Positions 50,799-59,306 of a DNA stretch of 64,000 nucleotides are shown piece after piece. Source of the DNA: Tsukamurella tyrosinosolvens (GTDB lineage Bacteria; Actinomycetota; Actinomycetes; Mycobacteriales; Mycobacteriaceae); NCBI RefSeq assembly GCF_900104775.1, contig NZ_FNSA01000001.1, forward strand, positions 124,001-188,000, given 5' to 3'. The notes below the pieces were generated by a model, which was given only the letters and a program-made list of their open reading frames with translations, was not told where the DNA came from and made no database searches. Made by a program: the position numbers and the translations under genes. The stretch's first letter is position 1; each line of letters opens with the position of its first letter.

Positions 50799-52559
50799 AT
50801 GATGGGATCGAAGGTGGAGCTGTTCGCGCAGATCCGGCGGGACGCCCGGGTCGAGGGCATGAGTATCCGGGCGTTGGCTCGCAAGCATGGCGTGCACCGG
50901 AGGACGGTGCGGCAGGCGTTGTCATCGGCGGAGCCGCCGCCGCGGAAGACGCCGGAGCGGTCGTCGCCGCGGTTGGACCGGTTCAAGGCGGCGATTGATG
51001 AGATGTTGCGGTCGGATCTGGATGCTCCGCGTAAGCAGCGGCACACCGCGACGCGGATCCGGGAACGCCTGGCGATCGAGCACGATGCGGTCGAGTTGTC
51101 GTATTCGACGGTGCGGGACTACGTGCGGGTCCGGCGGGCGCAGATCGAGGTGGAGGCCGGCCGCCGGACGGAGGTGTTCATCGCCCAGGACCACGCCCCG
51201 GGCGCGGAGGCGGAGGTCGACTTCGGCGAGGTCTGGGTGATCCTGGGCGGGGTGAAGACCAAGTGCCACATGTTCGTCTACCGGCTCTCGCACTCGGGCA
51301 AGGCCATTCACCGGGTCTATCCGACCGGCGGGCAGGAAGCGTTCCTCGAAGGGCACGTCGAGGCGTTCCGCGAGCTCGGCGGGGTCCCGACCCGGCATAT
51401 CCGCTACGACAATCTCACCTCGGCGGTGGTCGCGGTCCTGCAGGGCGGAGACCGGCGGCGACAGGAGAACCCGCGGTGGACGTTGTTTCACTCGCACTAC
51501 GGATTCGATCCGTTCTACTGCCAGCCCGGCATCGCCGGGGCGCACGAGAAGGGCGGCGTTGAAGGCGAGGTCGGATGGTTCCGCCGCAACCGGCTGACCC
51601 CAATGCCGCAGGTCGAGTCCCTCGATGAGCTCAACGAGCAGATCAAAGCCTGGGAGGACCGCGACGAGGGCCGCCGGATCGACGGACGACTGCGCACCAT
51701 CGGCCAGGACTACGAGCACGACCGAGCAGCGCTCGCGCCGCTGCCGGTGGAGGATTTCGACCCGGGCCTGATCCTCACACCACGGGTCGATCGGTCGGCG
51801 ATGATCACCGTTCGGATGGTGAAGTATTCGGTGCCGGCGCACCTGATCGGCCGCCGAGTCCGCGTCTCACTACAAGCCTCCCAGCTGCTGGTCTACGACG
51901 GCCGGACCCTGGTCGCGCGGCATCCACGGGTCGCCGGCCGCGGCACCGCGAAGATCGACCTCGACCACTACCTCGAGGTGCTCAAGTTCAAACCCGGTGC
52001 CCTGCCGGGATCAACGGCGTTGGCGCAGGCCCGCGCTGCCGGGGTGTTCACCGCCAGCCATGATGCGTTCTGGGCCGCCGCCCGACGAGTCAACGGCGAC
52101 ACCGACGGCACCAGCGAGCTGATCGACGTCCTGCTGCTGCACCGCAGCCTGCCCGCCGCGGCGGTGATCGCCGGCATCGATGCTGCATTGCGGGTCGGGG
52201 CGGTGAGCGCCGAGGTCGTCGCCGTTGAGGCTCGCCGCGCCGAAGCCCGCCTGCTCGCGCACGCCTCGGTCGCTGCCGACCAGACAGGTGGGGCCAACGC
52301 TGGCCGTCATCTCGATCGCCATGCCGAACGACGCGAGCAACGAGTTGTCAGCCTCACCCAACGACGGCTCGCAGACCCCGCGGCGGTGATCGCCGGCCTG
52401 CCACCCGACCGGCGACCGCTGCCCAGCGTTACGGCCTACGACCGCCTGCTCCCGCAGCACCGGCGACGCACTGCCTCCGACGCGCTACCTGCGTCGCTGG
52501 ACCCACCACCGATTGAGTCGCTGGACCCACCACCGATTGAAAGGCCCACCCGGCTATGA
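50799..52559 (+). CDS. istA: IS21 transposase IstA
   Basis: 586 residues: N-terminal helix-turn-helix (MSIRALARKHGVHRRTVRQA), DDE core with Asp in AEVDFGEVWVILGG, Asp in IRYDNLTSAVV, and Glu in HEKGGVEGEVGWFRR, then a beta-barrel domain. Shortly before the stop a 24-bp sequence is repeated in tandem (52494-52517 and 52518-52541), giving SLDPPPIE twice. The istB start overlaps its stop. Confidence 0.95.
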   Translation: MMGSKVELFAQIRRDARVEGMSIRALARKHGVHRRTVRQALSSAEPPPRKTPERSSPRLDRFKAAIDEMLRSDLDAPRKQRHTATRIRERLAIEHDAVELSYSTVRDYVRVRRAQIEVEAGRRTEVFIAQDHAPGAEAEVDFGEVWVILGGVKTKCHMFVYRLSHSGKAIHRVYPTGGQEAFLEGHVEAFRELGGVPTRHIRYDNLTSAVVAVLQGGDRRRQENPRWTLFHSHYGFDPFYCQPGIAGAHEKGGVEGEVGWFRRNRLTPMPQVESLDELNEQIKAWEDRDEGRRIDGRLRTIGQDYEHDRAALAPLPVEDFDPGLILTPRVDRSAMITVRMVKYSVPAHLIGRRVRVSLQASQLLVYDGRTLVARHPRVAGRGTAKIDLDHYLEVLKFKPGALPGSTALAQARAAGVFTASHDAFWAAARRVNGDTDGTSELIDVLLLHRSLPAAAVIAGIDAALRVGAVSAEVVAVEARRAEARLLAHASVAADQTGGANAGRHLDRHAERREQRVVSLTQRRLADPAAVIAGLPPDRRPLPSVTAYDRLLPQHRRRTASDALPASLDPPPIESLDPPPIERPTRL

Positions 52560-53383
52560 CCGCAACCGCCAATAAGAACCAGACGAATGCGCTGGCCCCG
52601 TCGTTGCGCCGCCGGGGCGGCCTCACCGAAGAAGCCGCCCTCGCCGCCGTTGACCAGGCCTGCCGGCGCCTACGCCTGCCGACAGTGCGGTCGATGATCG
52701 ACCAGCACCTCACCGCCGCCGCCAAGCAGCAATTGTCCTACCAGGGGTTCCTCGCCGAACTCCTGCTCGCCGAAGTCGACGACCGGGACCGCCGCTCCAC
52801 TGTTCGCCGCGTCAAAGCCGCGGGGTTCCCGCGGGAGAAGTGGCTGGCGGACTTCGACTTCGACGCCAACCCCGACATCGAACCCGCCACCATCCACCAG
52901 CTCGCCACCGGCGACTGGATCCGCCACGGACTGCCGCTCTGCCTCATCGGCGACTCCGGAACCGGCAAATCCCATCTGCTGATCGGATTGGGAACCGCTG
53001 CCGCCGAGCAAGGCTTTAGAGTCCGCTACACCCTCGCCACCAAACTAGTGAACGAGCTGGTCGAGGCCGCTGACGAGAAGCAGCTCGCGAAGACCATCAA
53101 CCGCTACGGCCGCGTTGACCTGCTCATCATCGACGAGCTCGGCTACATGGAACTCGATCGCCGCGGCGCCGAACTGCTCTTCCAAGTCCTCACCGAACGC
53201 GAAGAGAAGAACAGCGTCGCGATCGCTTCCAACCAGTCCTTCTCCGGCTGGACAGACACCTTCACCGACCCACGACTCTGCGCCGCGATCGTCGACCGGC
53301 TCACCTACCGCGGCACCATCATCGAAACCGGCACTCACAGCTACCGCCTGGCTCACACCGAAGCAGCAGCTACCGCGGGCTAA
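52556..53383 (+). CDS. istB: IS21 helper ATPase IstB
   Basis: 275 residues, AAA+ DnaC/DnaA-like: Walker A IGDSGTGKSHLLIGLG, Walker B DLLIIDELGYMELD, and arginine finger region in IVDRLTYRGTII. Assists IstA in target capture. ATGA overlap with istA. Confidence 0.95.
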   Translation: MTATANKNQTNALAPSLRRRGGLTEEAALAAVDQACRRLRLPTVRSMIDQHLTAAAKQQLSYQGFLAELLLAEVDDRDRRSTVRRVKAAGFPREKWLADFDFDANPDIEPATIHQLATGDWIRHGLPLCLIGDSGTGKSHLLIGLGTAAAEQGFRVRYTLATKLVNELVEAADEKQLAKTINRYGRVDLLIIDELGYMELDRRGAELLFQVLTEREEKNSVAIASNQSFSGWTDTFTDPRLCAAIVDRLTYRGTIIETGTHSYRLAHTEAAATAG

Positions 53384-53631
53384 GCGCGGCGTTCGTCCTT
53401 GACTACCGACAGATGCCGGCGCAAGGCCCGGTTCTGGTGAGTGACATAAACCACGGTCCACCGGGTCGTCAGGTTCGGCAGTGGCTCCCCGTCTTTAATC
53501 TTCACCCGGACCGATACCTGATCACCGAGCTGATCATCACGCGCGATCACGAACTCGGCATACGCACGCACCGACTCGCGATCCCAACCAGTCGGCGCAA
53601 CCACACTGCGCACCCGCGGCCGCCCATCCAC
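53380..53631 (-). CDS. Small convergent ORF in the IS21 right end
   Basis: Up to 83 residues (MDGRPRVRSVVAPTGWDRES ... VSVRVKIKDGEPLPNLTTRW) ending 4 bp inside istB on the other strand. The Arg/Val-rich composition with an ordered pattern and lack of stops makes it plausible as an accessory gene; no family is recognised. Confidence 0.4.
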   Translation of the reverse strand: MDGRPRVRSVVAPTGWDRESVRAYAEFVIARDDQLGDQVSVRVKIKDGEPLPNLTTRWTVVYVTHQNRALRRHLSVVKDERRA

Positions 53632-53717
53632 ACCCCGGACTCTAGCGGCTCAGGGCCCCACTCAGGTGGGGCCGAATGAAACCGCCCTACCGGGGCCAGA
53701 TCAACTTGACATAGCCA

Positions 53718-53723
53718 GGCGGT
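53718..53723. repeat. IS21 target-site duplication GGCGGT, right copy
   Basis: Second copy of the 6-bp repeat, inside the codons for HHR of tnsB. Confidence 0.88.
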
Positions 53724-55125
53724 GGTGGTAGACCTGCGCAACCCACTCGCGGATGATGCTTTCGAGCTCGTCGATGTAGAAGAACGCTCCGCCCTCAGGA
53801 TCCTCGCCGCGCGAGTGGACATCAGGTCCCTTGTACCCCGGCAAGGCCTGGAGGAGATCTTCACGAATAGTACGAAAGAACCGCTCAACTGGCCCTTTGT
53901 CGCGGCCGGTTCGGAGCCGAGCTGGCTGCACCGAAATCCCGAAGCGCTGGCACACACTCATCACGTGGTTCGAGAGGTAGACCTTGCCATGGTCCACGAC
54001 CAGTGTCTCAGGGACAATAGCTGGTCCAGCGGCCGCATCCGCTGGCCGCTCCGCGGTGACATCTACAAGTACCGACCGCGGTACTCCGTGAGCTGGCCAC
54101 ACCGCGTATTCCGGCCAGTCCGCGCCGGCCGGACGTGGGCTGAAAACCTCGTACATCACGGTCGCTACATCAACCGATTTCGTGGAAACCGGGGTCAATC
54201 GCAACCCGGTGATGCAGCGGGTGTACCAGTCCATCGCGACGGTCAGTTCGACCTGCACCCATCGCAGCGTCAGAGGATCGAGCCCGAAGACATCGAGCCT
54301 GGTTGTGTCCATCAGCATGTACTCGCCAGGCCGAGTTGGACGGAGCTTGCCGTACACGCCTTCTGGCCGCTCAGCGATGTCGCGATTTCGCTTGGCAGAC
54401 AGTCGAAATGTGGGATAGCGCTGTTCCAGATACTCGAGAACGCGGAAAGCATTTGTCCGAGACGGGATGGCGACGACCCCTTCTCCGAATCGCGCCAAGA
54501 CCCGTGCCTCCGCGCGTGCCATCACCATCGTGCGGGACGGTTTCGACTCGGTGGCGTGCTCAACCATGACTTCGACAGCTGTGTCTAACCACCGCCGATC
54601 GACAGACGGGAAGGGCTCCGCCTCTCTCGTACGTCGCGCGTCTACCAGGCCTGCGGGCCCTTCAGTGCGGAACTTGGACACCCACCGCTCCACAGATCGC
54701 AAGCCGACGCCCAGTTCGCGCGCCTTCGCTGCGTAGCGGTCAGTGAGCGGGCGGTCGCCGGAAAACTCCGGCCTGGGCTCCCCCTTGCTCGCAGTCTCCG
54801 CGCTGCCAGATCTGTACCCGGTAAGAATCTCGCGTACGTGCCCCGCGCGTTCCGTCACCTTCTGAAGCTCTGCCGCGGACAACTCACCGAAGATGACGCC
54901 TGCAGGCTCGGTTGCATCAGTGCTCGAAACGCCAGGGCCGGTCGGGAGGACCCGACCCCGGACCGAAGACAGCAACTCCGCGAGGCCAACTCGCATGTAC
55001 TGCCCTGCAGCGCTTTTCCCCAGCACATCGACGACGCCCTTAGCCGTGGCGAGCTCCACGATCTCGAACGCCTCGCCGTCGTACATGTACCGTCCGCCAA
55101 CCTCAACCCGCTCAACGCCACTCAC
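53718..55125 (-). pseudogene. tnsB: tnsB, N-terminal fragment with the DDE core
   Basis: About 469 native codons, then a few IS-encoded residues and a stop at 53701. Helix-turn-helix (ELGVGLRSVERWVSKFRTEG, about 135-155), and the DDE triad: Asp in EYMLMDTTRLDVFGLDP, Asp in ETLVVDHGKVYLSNH, Glu in RDKGPVERFFRTIRED. The triad is kept, but the C-terminal domain that contacts TnsC is cut off. The intact gene would give about 715 residues, the normal TnsB size. Overlaps tnsA by 4 bp. Confidence 0.92.
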
Positions 55126-55856
55126 AAGACCCTCGAAATCTGAGTGCGACTAGTGATTGCGGCGTCAATGTCGACGTGCAGCCGACGCCGCCATATCAAG
55201 TGCAGCACCGCCGCTCGCACGCTCGCGTCAGGACGATCTGGCATCCGATCGATGAGAGCACCAATCGTCAATCCCACCTGAGCGACCGCCTGAACCGCCT
55301 CGCAATGGTCAGGCACGATTGCACTCTCGCGCCGATAGCCAGCGAGGAATCTGACATTCGCGGCCCTCCGCGGCGGCGGCTCGGTGGCGACCTCGTATCG
55401 CCACCCCTTGGCCTCGACGACATCCCGAGTCAAGTTCAAAACCCTTGCAACATCATCATTATCAAGCCTTCGAGCAGGCTTTACGTCAACGACGACCGGG
55501 CCGGAATCAGTATCGAGTAGGAAGTCCGGAACGTGCCTCCGCAGGACACCATCGACCTCAGTCGCGAGAAGGAAAGGCTGGGCCACGATGCCCCGAACCC
55601 GATCGTCGAAGTCTGCGAGCATCAGGTTAGCGAGCTCCAGGCGGGACTCATAGATCACCAGATCGCGGGTAGTGCTCGACCAGTACCACCCCGAGTAGTG
55701 TTTCTGCCCTCGATACCAGCGAAATGTGCGCCACGGCGCTGCCTCGCGAAGGTCCTCCATTGCGGCCGACTTCCACTCCACGGTCCGCTCACAGAGGTCC
55801 TCACCGCGGCGGAACGATACTTCCACCGCGGTCCCCGCGGAGCTGCCGGGCGACAT
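55122..55856 (-). CDS. tnsA: TnsA-like transposon endonuclease
   Basis: 244 residues with a nuclease core: Glu in LVIYESRLELANLML, Asp in RRHVPDFLLDTDSG, and VVVDVKPARR, the E-D-xxK order of TnsA-type restriction-like nucleases. Presence of TnsA indicates cut-and-paste movement with cleavage of both strands. ATG at 55856 is preferred; the frame extends to a TTG inside a palindrome. First gene of the tns operon. Confidence 0.88.
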   Translation of the reverse strand: MSPGSSAGTAVEVSFRRGEDLCERTVEWKSAAMEDLREAAPWRTFRWYRGQKHYSGWYWSSTTRDLVIYESRLELANLMLADFDDRVRGIVAQPFLLATEVDGVLRRHVPDFLLDTDSGPVVVDVKPARRLDNDDVARVLNLTRDVVEAKGWRYEVATEPPPRRAANVRFLAGYRRESAIVPDHCEAVQAVAQVGLTIGALIDRMPDRPDASVRAAVLHLIWRRRLHVDIDAAITSRTQISRVL

Positions 55857-55915
55857 GGTCTTGACGGTGCCACTTCCGCCCTCAGATGCGGGGACGTGCC
55901 CCGGCGTGTCCCAAA

Positions 55916-55937
55916 CAGTTGGCGGATCCGCCAACTG
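55916..55937. promoter_or_regulatory. 22-bp palindrome upstream of tnsA
   Basis: CAGTTGGCGGA and its complement without spacer, 46 bp inside the transposon end. May be an operator for the tns operon, a transposase site, or both. A related GTTGGC...GCCAG motif lies in the left end. Confidence 0.55.
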
Positions 55938-55972
55938 TCCGCCACGTAGCTTGGGATTCCGCCACGGAATCT

Positions 55973-55983
55973 GGGACCCTACA
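55973..55983 (-). repeat. Right terminal inverted repeat of the Tn7-like element
   Basis: GGGACCCTACA on the plus strand, the exact complement of the left end. Inside it lie GATTCCG-CCA-CGGAATC and CTACGTGGCGGAC (minus strand), candidate TnsB sites. Confidence 0.88.
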
Positions 55984-55988
55984 CAACA
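55984..55988. repeat. Target-site duplication CAACA, right copy
   Basis: Second copy of the 5-bp repeat, 9 bp from the dnaB stop codon. Confidence 0.9.
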
Positions 55989-55997
55989 GAGGGGGCG

Positions 55998-57404
55998 TCA
56001 GCCCTTGGCCATGTCCACGAAGCGGGAGTAGTGCAGCTGGTGCGCGACGGTGACGGTCGCGGTGGGGCCGGCGCGGTGCTTGCCGAGGATGAAGTCGGCC
56101 TCGCCCGCGCGGGGGTCGTCACGCTCGTAGGCGTCGGGGCGGTGGACCAGGACGACCATGTCGGCGTCCTGCTCGAGGGAGCCGGACTCGCGGAGGTCGG
56201 CGACCTGGGGCTTCTTGTCGGTGCGCTGCTCGGGACCACGGTTGAGCTGCGCGACGGCGATGAGCGGGACCTCGAGCTCCTTCGCGAGCAGCTTGAGCTG
56301 CCGGGAGAACTCCGAGACCTCCTGCTGACGCGATTCGACCTTCTTGCCCGAGGTCATCAGCTGCAGGTAGTCGATGACGATGAGCTTGAGGTCGTGCCGC
56401 TGCTTGAGCCGGCGGGCCTTCGCGCGGATCTCCATCATGGTGAGGTTGGGCGAATCGTCGACGAACAGCGGCGCCTCGGAGATCTCCGACATGCGGCGCG
56501 CGAGGCGGGTCCAGTCGTCGTCGGACATCTTGCCCGAGCGCATGTCGGCGAGCTTGATCCGCGCCTCCGCGGAGAGCAGGCGCATGACCACCTCGGTCTT
56601 GCTCATCTCGAGGCTGAACAGGACGCCGGGCATCTGGTGCTCGATGGCGCAGGAGCGCAGCACGTCGAGCGCCATCGTCGACTTACCGGCACCGGGACGC
56701 CCGGCGACGATGATCATCTGGCCGGCGTGTAGGCCGTTGGTGAGGGCGTCGAAGTCCGTGAAGCCGGTGGGGACGCCCATGCTGACGCCGCCGCGCGAGG
56801 CGATCGCGTCGATCTCGTCCATCGTGGGCTGCAGCAGCTCCTCGAGGATCACGTAGTCCTCGGAGGCCTTGCGCTCGGTGACGTCGTAGACGGCGGCCTG
56901 GGCCCGATCCACGACCTCGGCGACATCGGCACCGTCGGACCCCGAGTAGCCGTACTGGACGATGCGGGTCCCGGCCTCGACGAGCCTGCGCAGGATCGCC
57001 TTCTCGGCGACGATCTCCGCGTAGTAGCCGGCGTTCGCGGCGGTGGGCACGGTGGAGATCAGCGTGTGCAGGTACGGCGCGCCGCCGACGCGCTTGAGCT
57101 CGCCCTTGCGGTCCAGGGTCGCCGAGACGGTGACGGCGTCCGCGGGCTCACCGGCGCCGTAGAGGTCGAGGATCGCGTCGTACACCGACTGGTGCGCGGG
57201 CCGGTAGAAGTCGCCGGGGCTGACCACCTCGAGCACGTCCGCGATGGCGTCCTTCGAGAGCATCATGGCGCCCAGCACGGACTGCTCGGCCGCGATGTCC
57301 TGCGGGGGCTGCCGTCCGAAGTCCTCGGCGGGCGGACCGTCGGGAGTGGGTTCCGGACGTCCGGCGGGCCTCGGAGTGAACTCCTGCTCGTCCGTGACAG
57401 ACAC
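55998..57404 (-). CDS. dnaB: Replicative DNA helicase DnaB
   Basis: 468 residues: N-terminal domain (about 30-140, AAEQSVLGAMMLSKDAIADV), linker, and RecA-like domain with Walker A VAGRPGAGKSTMALDVL, Walker B LIVIDYLQLMTSG, and SRQQEVSEFSRQLK. No intein, unlike M. tuberculosis DnaB. Start GTG at 57404. The gene is intact; the transposon sits after its stop codon. Confidence 0.96.
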   Translation of the reverse strand: MSVTDEQEFTPRPAGRPEPTPDGPPAEDFGRQPPQDIAAEQSVLGAMMLSKDAIADVLEVVSPGDFYRPAHQSVYDAILDLYGAGEPADAVTVSATLDRKGELKRVGGAPYLHTLISTVPTAANAGYYAEIVAEKAILRRLVEAGTRIVQYGYSGSDGADVAEVVDRAQAAVYDVTERKASEDYVILEELLQPTMDEIDAIASRGGVSMGVPTGFTDFDALTNGLHAGQMIIVAGRPGAGKSTMALDVLRSCAIEHQMPGVLFSLEMSKTEVVMRLLSAEARIKLADMRSGKMSDDDWTRLARRMSEISEAPLFVDDSPNLTMMEIRAKARRLKQRHDLKLIVIDYLQLMTSGKKVESRQQEVSEFSRQLKLLAKELEVPLIAVAQLNRGPEQRTDKKPQVADLRESGSLEQDADMVVLVHRPDAYERDDPRAGEADFILGKHRAGPTATVTVAHQLHYSRFVDMAKG

Positions 57405-57573
57405 CGCGCACCCACCTCTCTCGCGTCCCGGCCGCCGTGCGGCGGCGAGGACTCACCCGTTCTCGATCTGTCTACCGCGCGGGTCCGACAGGTTTTCGAA
57501 TAGCAAATCCCTGCGGCCGCGCGATGGACGCACGTGAACGCTAGGCGCTCCGCTCGGGACCGCAAAGCGGAGC

Positions 57574-57724
57574 TGTGGATGGATCTGTGGGAAGCCTGTG
57601 GAGGGCGCGCGGTCAGGGTGGGGACGACTGTGTGGACCGATGGGGAAAACCTGTGGAAACTTCGGAGGGCGTTCTCCATCATCCCAGTTGGGACCAGGTA
57701 ATGAGGGTGGGTACCGTTGTGGAT
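57574..57724 (+). promoter_or_regulatory. DnaA-box-like cluster in the 540-bp region upstream of dnaB
   Basis: TGTGG occurs six times in 150 bp (57574, 57586, 57598, 57631, 57652, 57718), mostly as TGTGGA; the best, TGTGGACCG at 57631, is near the mycobacterial DnaA box TGTGGACAA. The sites could make dnaB expression respond to DnaA. The rest of 57405-57943 has no gene. Confidence 0.4.
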
Positions 57725-57943
57725 CGAGATTCCTCCGCGTGTCGCACCGACCTGACATTCGGGCGTGTCGTGAGTGAATCGGCCACCGTCGCGCGAGGAA
57801 AACCACCCTCAGTTGTTACCCGCCGGTCACCTGCTGAGCCCCCTACCAGCGCGAACGCGTCACTGGACGACGGTGCACCTTCTTCCCGCCCACGTCGCCG
57901 CGTATTCTGATCGGTGCATCATCGACTGCGGAAGGACCACCCG

Positions 57944-58438
57944 ATGAACACCTCCACGATCACGGCGCGCTCAGCCGGCGTCGCGGTCGCGCTCGCGGCC
58001 GTCGCCACGTGCGCCATCGGTTCCGCGGGGGCGGCCCCGAACCCCGCCCCCAAGCCGAAGCCGGCCTCGGCCACGGCCACCTGCACGAGCGCGAACCCCA
58101 TGTTCGTCGTCGGCGGCCAGATGCTCACCTGGAAGGTGACCGCCACCGTCGGTGGCAAGGGCCAGATCCTGGTCTCCGCGACCGGCAACGCGGGCGCCCG
58201 CGACCTCGTCCTGAGCCAGTTCGCCTCGTCGGCGACGCTGTCGTGGAACAACACCACGTCCGGCAAGTTCGGCAGCGCCAAGCTCAACGGCGTCGGCCCC
58301 CTGCCCGTCCTGAACAAGACGCCCATCACCACCGGCAAGGGCGCCGTGACCTTCAACCTGGTCATCAAGGCGGGCGCGGGCAGCGAGTGGATCGGTACCC
58401 AGACCAGCACGCCGTGCGTCGGCACGATCACCGTCTGA
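57944..58438 (+). CDS. Small secreted protein of unknown function
   Basis: 164 residues. A signal peptide (AGVAVALAAVATCAIGSAGA) leads to a Pro/Lys linker and a beta-rich domain with two Cys (TATCTSANPMFVV and TSTPCVGTITV) likely forming a disulfide. ATG at 57944 with GGAAGGA upstream. Mycobacteriales carry many such proteins; no role is known. Confidence 0.78.
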   Translation: MNTSTITARSAGVAVALAAVATCAIGSAGAAPNPAPKPKPASATATCTSANPMFVVGGQMLTWKVTATVGGKGQILVSATGNAGARDLVLSQFASSATLSWNNTTSGKFGSAKLNGVGPLPVLNKTPITTGKGAVTFNLVIKAGAGSEWIGTQTSTPCVGTITV

Positions 58439-58455
58439 CCGACCCCGGACACGAG

Positions 58456-58490
58456 AGAACCCCCACCGCCCGAGGGCGATGGGGGTTCTT
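58456..58490. terminator. Bidirectional terminator between the secreted protein gene and rplI
   Basis: AGAACCCCCACCGCCC / GGGCGATGGGGGTTCTT, a long stem with a few-base loop and T residues after it, between convergent genes. Confidence 0.8.
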
Positions 58491-58504
58491 CCGTTCGTGC
58501 CTGC

Positions 58505-58957
58505 TTACTGCGCGGCGACGGTGAGCGCGAACTTCGCGCGCACGTCGGGGTGCAGCACCACGACCACGGGGAACGAGCCCGTGGACTTGATGTGACCCTG
58601 CGGCAGCTCGATGCTGCGCTTGTCGACGGCGGGGCCGCCGGCGGTCTTGAGCGCGGCGGCGACATCGGCCGCGGTGACCGAGCCGAAGAGCTTGCCCGAC
58701 TCGGCGGTCTTCACGGTCAGCGAGACGGACTCCAGGCCCTCGATGGCCTGCTTCAGCTCGTTGGCGTGATCGAGGCCGCGCACACGCTTGGCCTCCTGGC
58801 TGCGGCGGATGCCCTCGACCTGCTTCTCGGCGCCACGGGTGGCGACGATGGCCAGGCCGCGGGGCAGCAGGTAGTTGCGGCCGTAGCCGTCCTTGACCTC
58901 GACGGTGTCGCCGGGGGCGCCCAGGTTGTCGACGTCGGCGGTGAGGATGAGCTTCAC
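58505..58957 (-). CDS. rplI: 50S ribosomal protein L9
   Basis: 150 residues: N-terminal domain [20 protein letters not shown] with [16 protein letters not shown], long helix, and C-terminal domain ending [12 protein letters not shown]. Start GTG after GGAGGGG. Last gene of rpsF-ssb-rpsR-rplI. Confidence 0.97.
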   Translation of the reverse strand: MKLILTADVDNLGAPGDTVEVKDGYGRNYLLPRGLAIVATRGAEKQVEGIRRSQEAKRVRGLDHANELKQAIEGLESVSLTVKTAESGKLFGSVTAADVAAALKTAGGPAVDKRSIELPQGHIKSTGSFPVVVVLHPDVRAKFALTVAAQ

Positions 58958-58971
58958 TTCTTCACCCCTCC

Positions 58972-59229
58972 TTAGCGGGTCGTCGACGTGAACGGCAGCA
59001 GAGCCACCTCACGCGCGTTCTTGACGGCGATCGCGATGTCGCGCTGGTGCTGGACGCAGTTGCCCGTCACGCGACGGCTGCGGATCTTGCCCCGCTCCGA
59101 CAGGAACCGACGCAGCAGCGTGGTGTCCTTGTAGTCGATCTTGGTGTTCTTCTCCTTGCAGAACGTGCACGCCTTGGCCTTGACGGCCTTCTCGACGCGC
59201 ACCTTCCGGCCATTGCCCTTACCGGCCAT
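58972..59229 (-). CDS. rpsR: 30S ribosomal protein S18
   Basis: 85 residues. [20 protein letters not shown] with CxxC, the zinc-associated form with the further Cys in [17 protein letters not shown]. Between ssb and rplI, co-transcribed. Confidence 0.97.
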   Translation of the reverse strand: MAGKGNGRKVRVEKAVKAKACTFCKEKNTKIDYKDTTLLRRFLSERGKIRSRRVTGNCVQHQRDIAIAVKNAREVALLPFTSTTR

Positions 59230-59306
59230 GGTGTTGGTACTCCTTGATGAGGTCTACTTCGGCGCCCGGCGAACCGGGACGCCTTCACAGTGTTCGATCC
59301 CGGGGA

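Larger units (their letters stand above)
50653..53717. mobile_element. IS21-family insertion sequence inside tnsB
   Basis: 3065 bp with imperfect terminal repeats TGGCTATG-n-CA...TTGA...GGCCCCGG (22 of the first 28 bases paired), internal repeats GATCTGGCCCC near both ends, istA and istB overlapping by 4 bp, and a 6-bp target duplication. These are the normal features of IS21. Confidence 0.93.
2877..55983. mobile_element. 53-kb Tn7-like transposon carrying multi-metal resistance and envelope genes
   Basis: The element is bounded by inverted copies of TGTAGGGTCCC (2877-2887 and 55973-55983) and by the direct repeat CAACA outside them. The right end carries tnsA, tnsB (broken), tnsC and tniQ, all transcribed leftwards and overlapping by 4 bp. 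The remaining 43 kb is cargo: a BlaI-controlled envelope module and copper, cadmium-type, arsenic and mercury resistance, with no core housekeeping gene. The tnsA end faces the 3' end of dnaB, 14 bp from its stop codon. Tn7 itself is placed the same way beside glmS. The boundaries are seen directly; one-step insertion as a unit is inferred. Confidence 0.9.

Noticed and set aside
49907-51046. 379-residue protein with a novel N-terminus
   Set aside because: The N-terminal part is IS21 end sequence read in frame with the tnsB C-terminus; no independent gene.
55978-55988. Reading the right end as TGTTGTGTAGGG, with the end at 55988
   Set aside because: The left copy starts at TGTAGGG, and CAACA is present once outside each end, so CAACA is target duplication and not part of the repeat.
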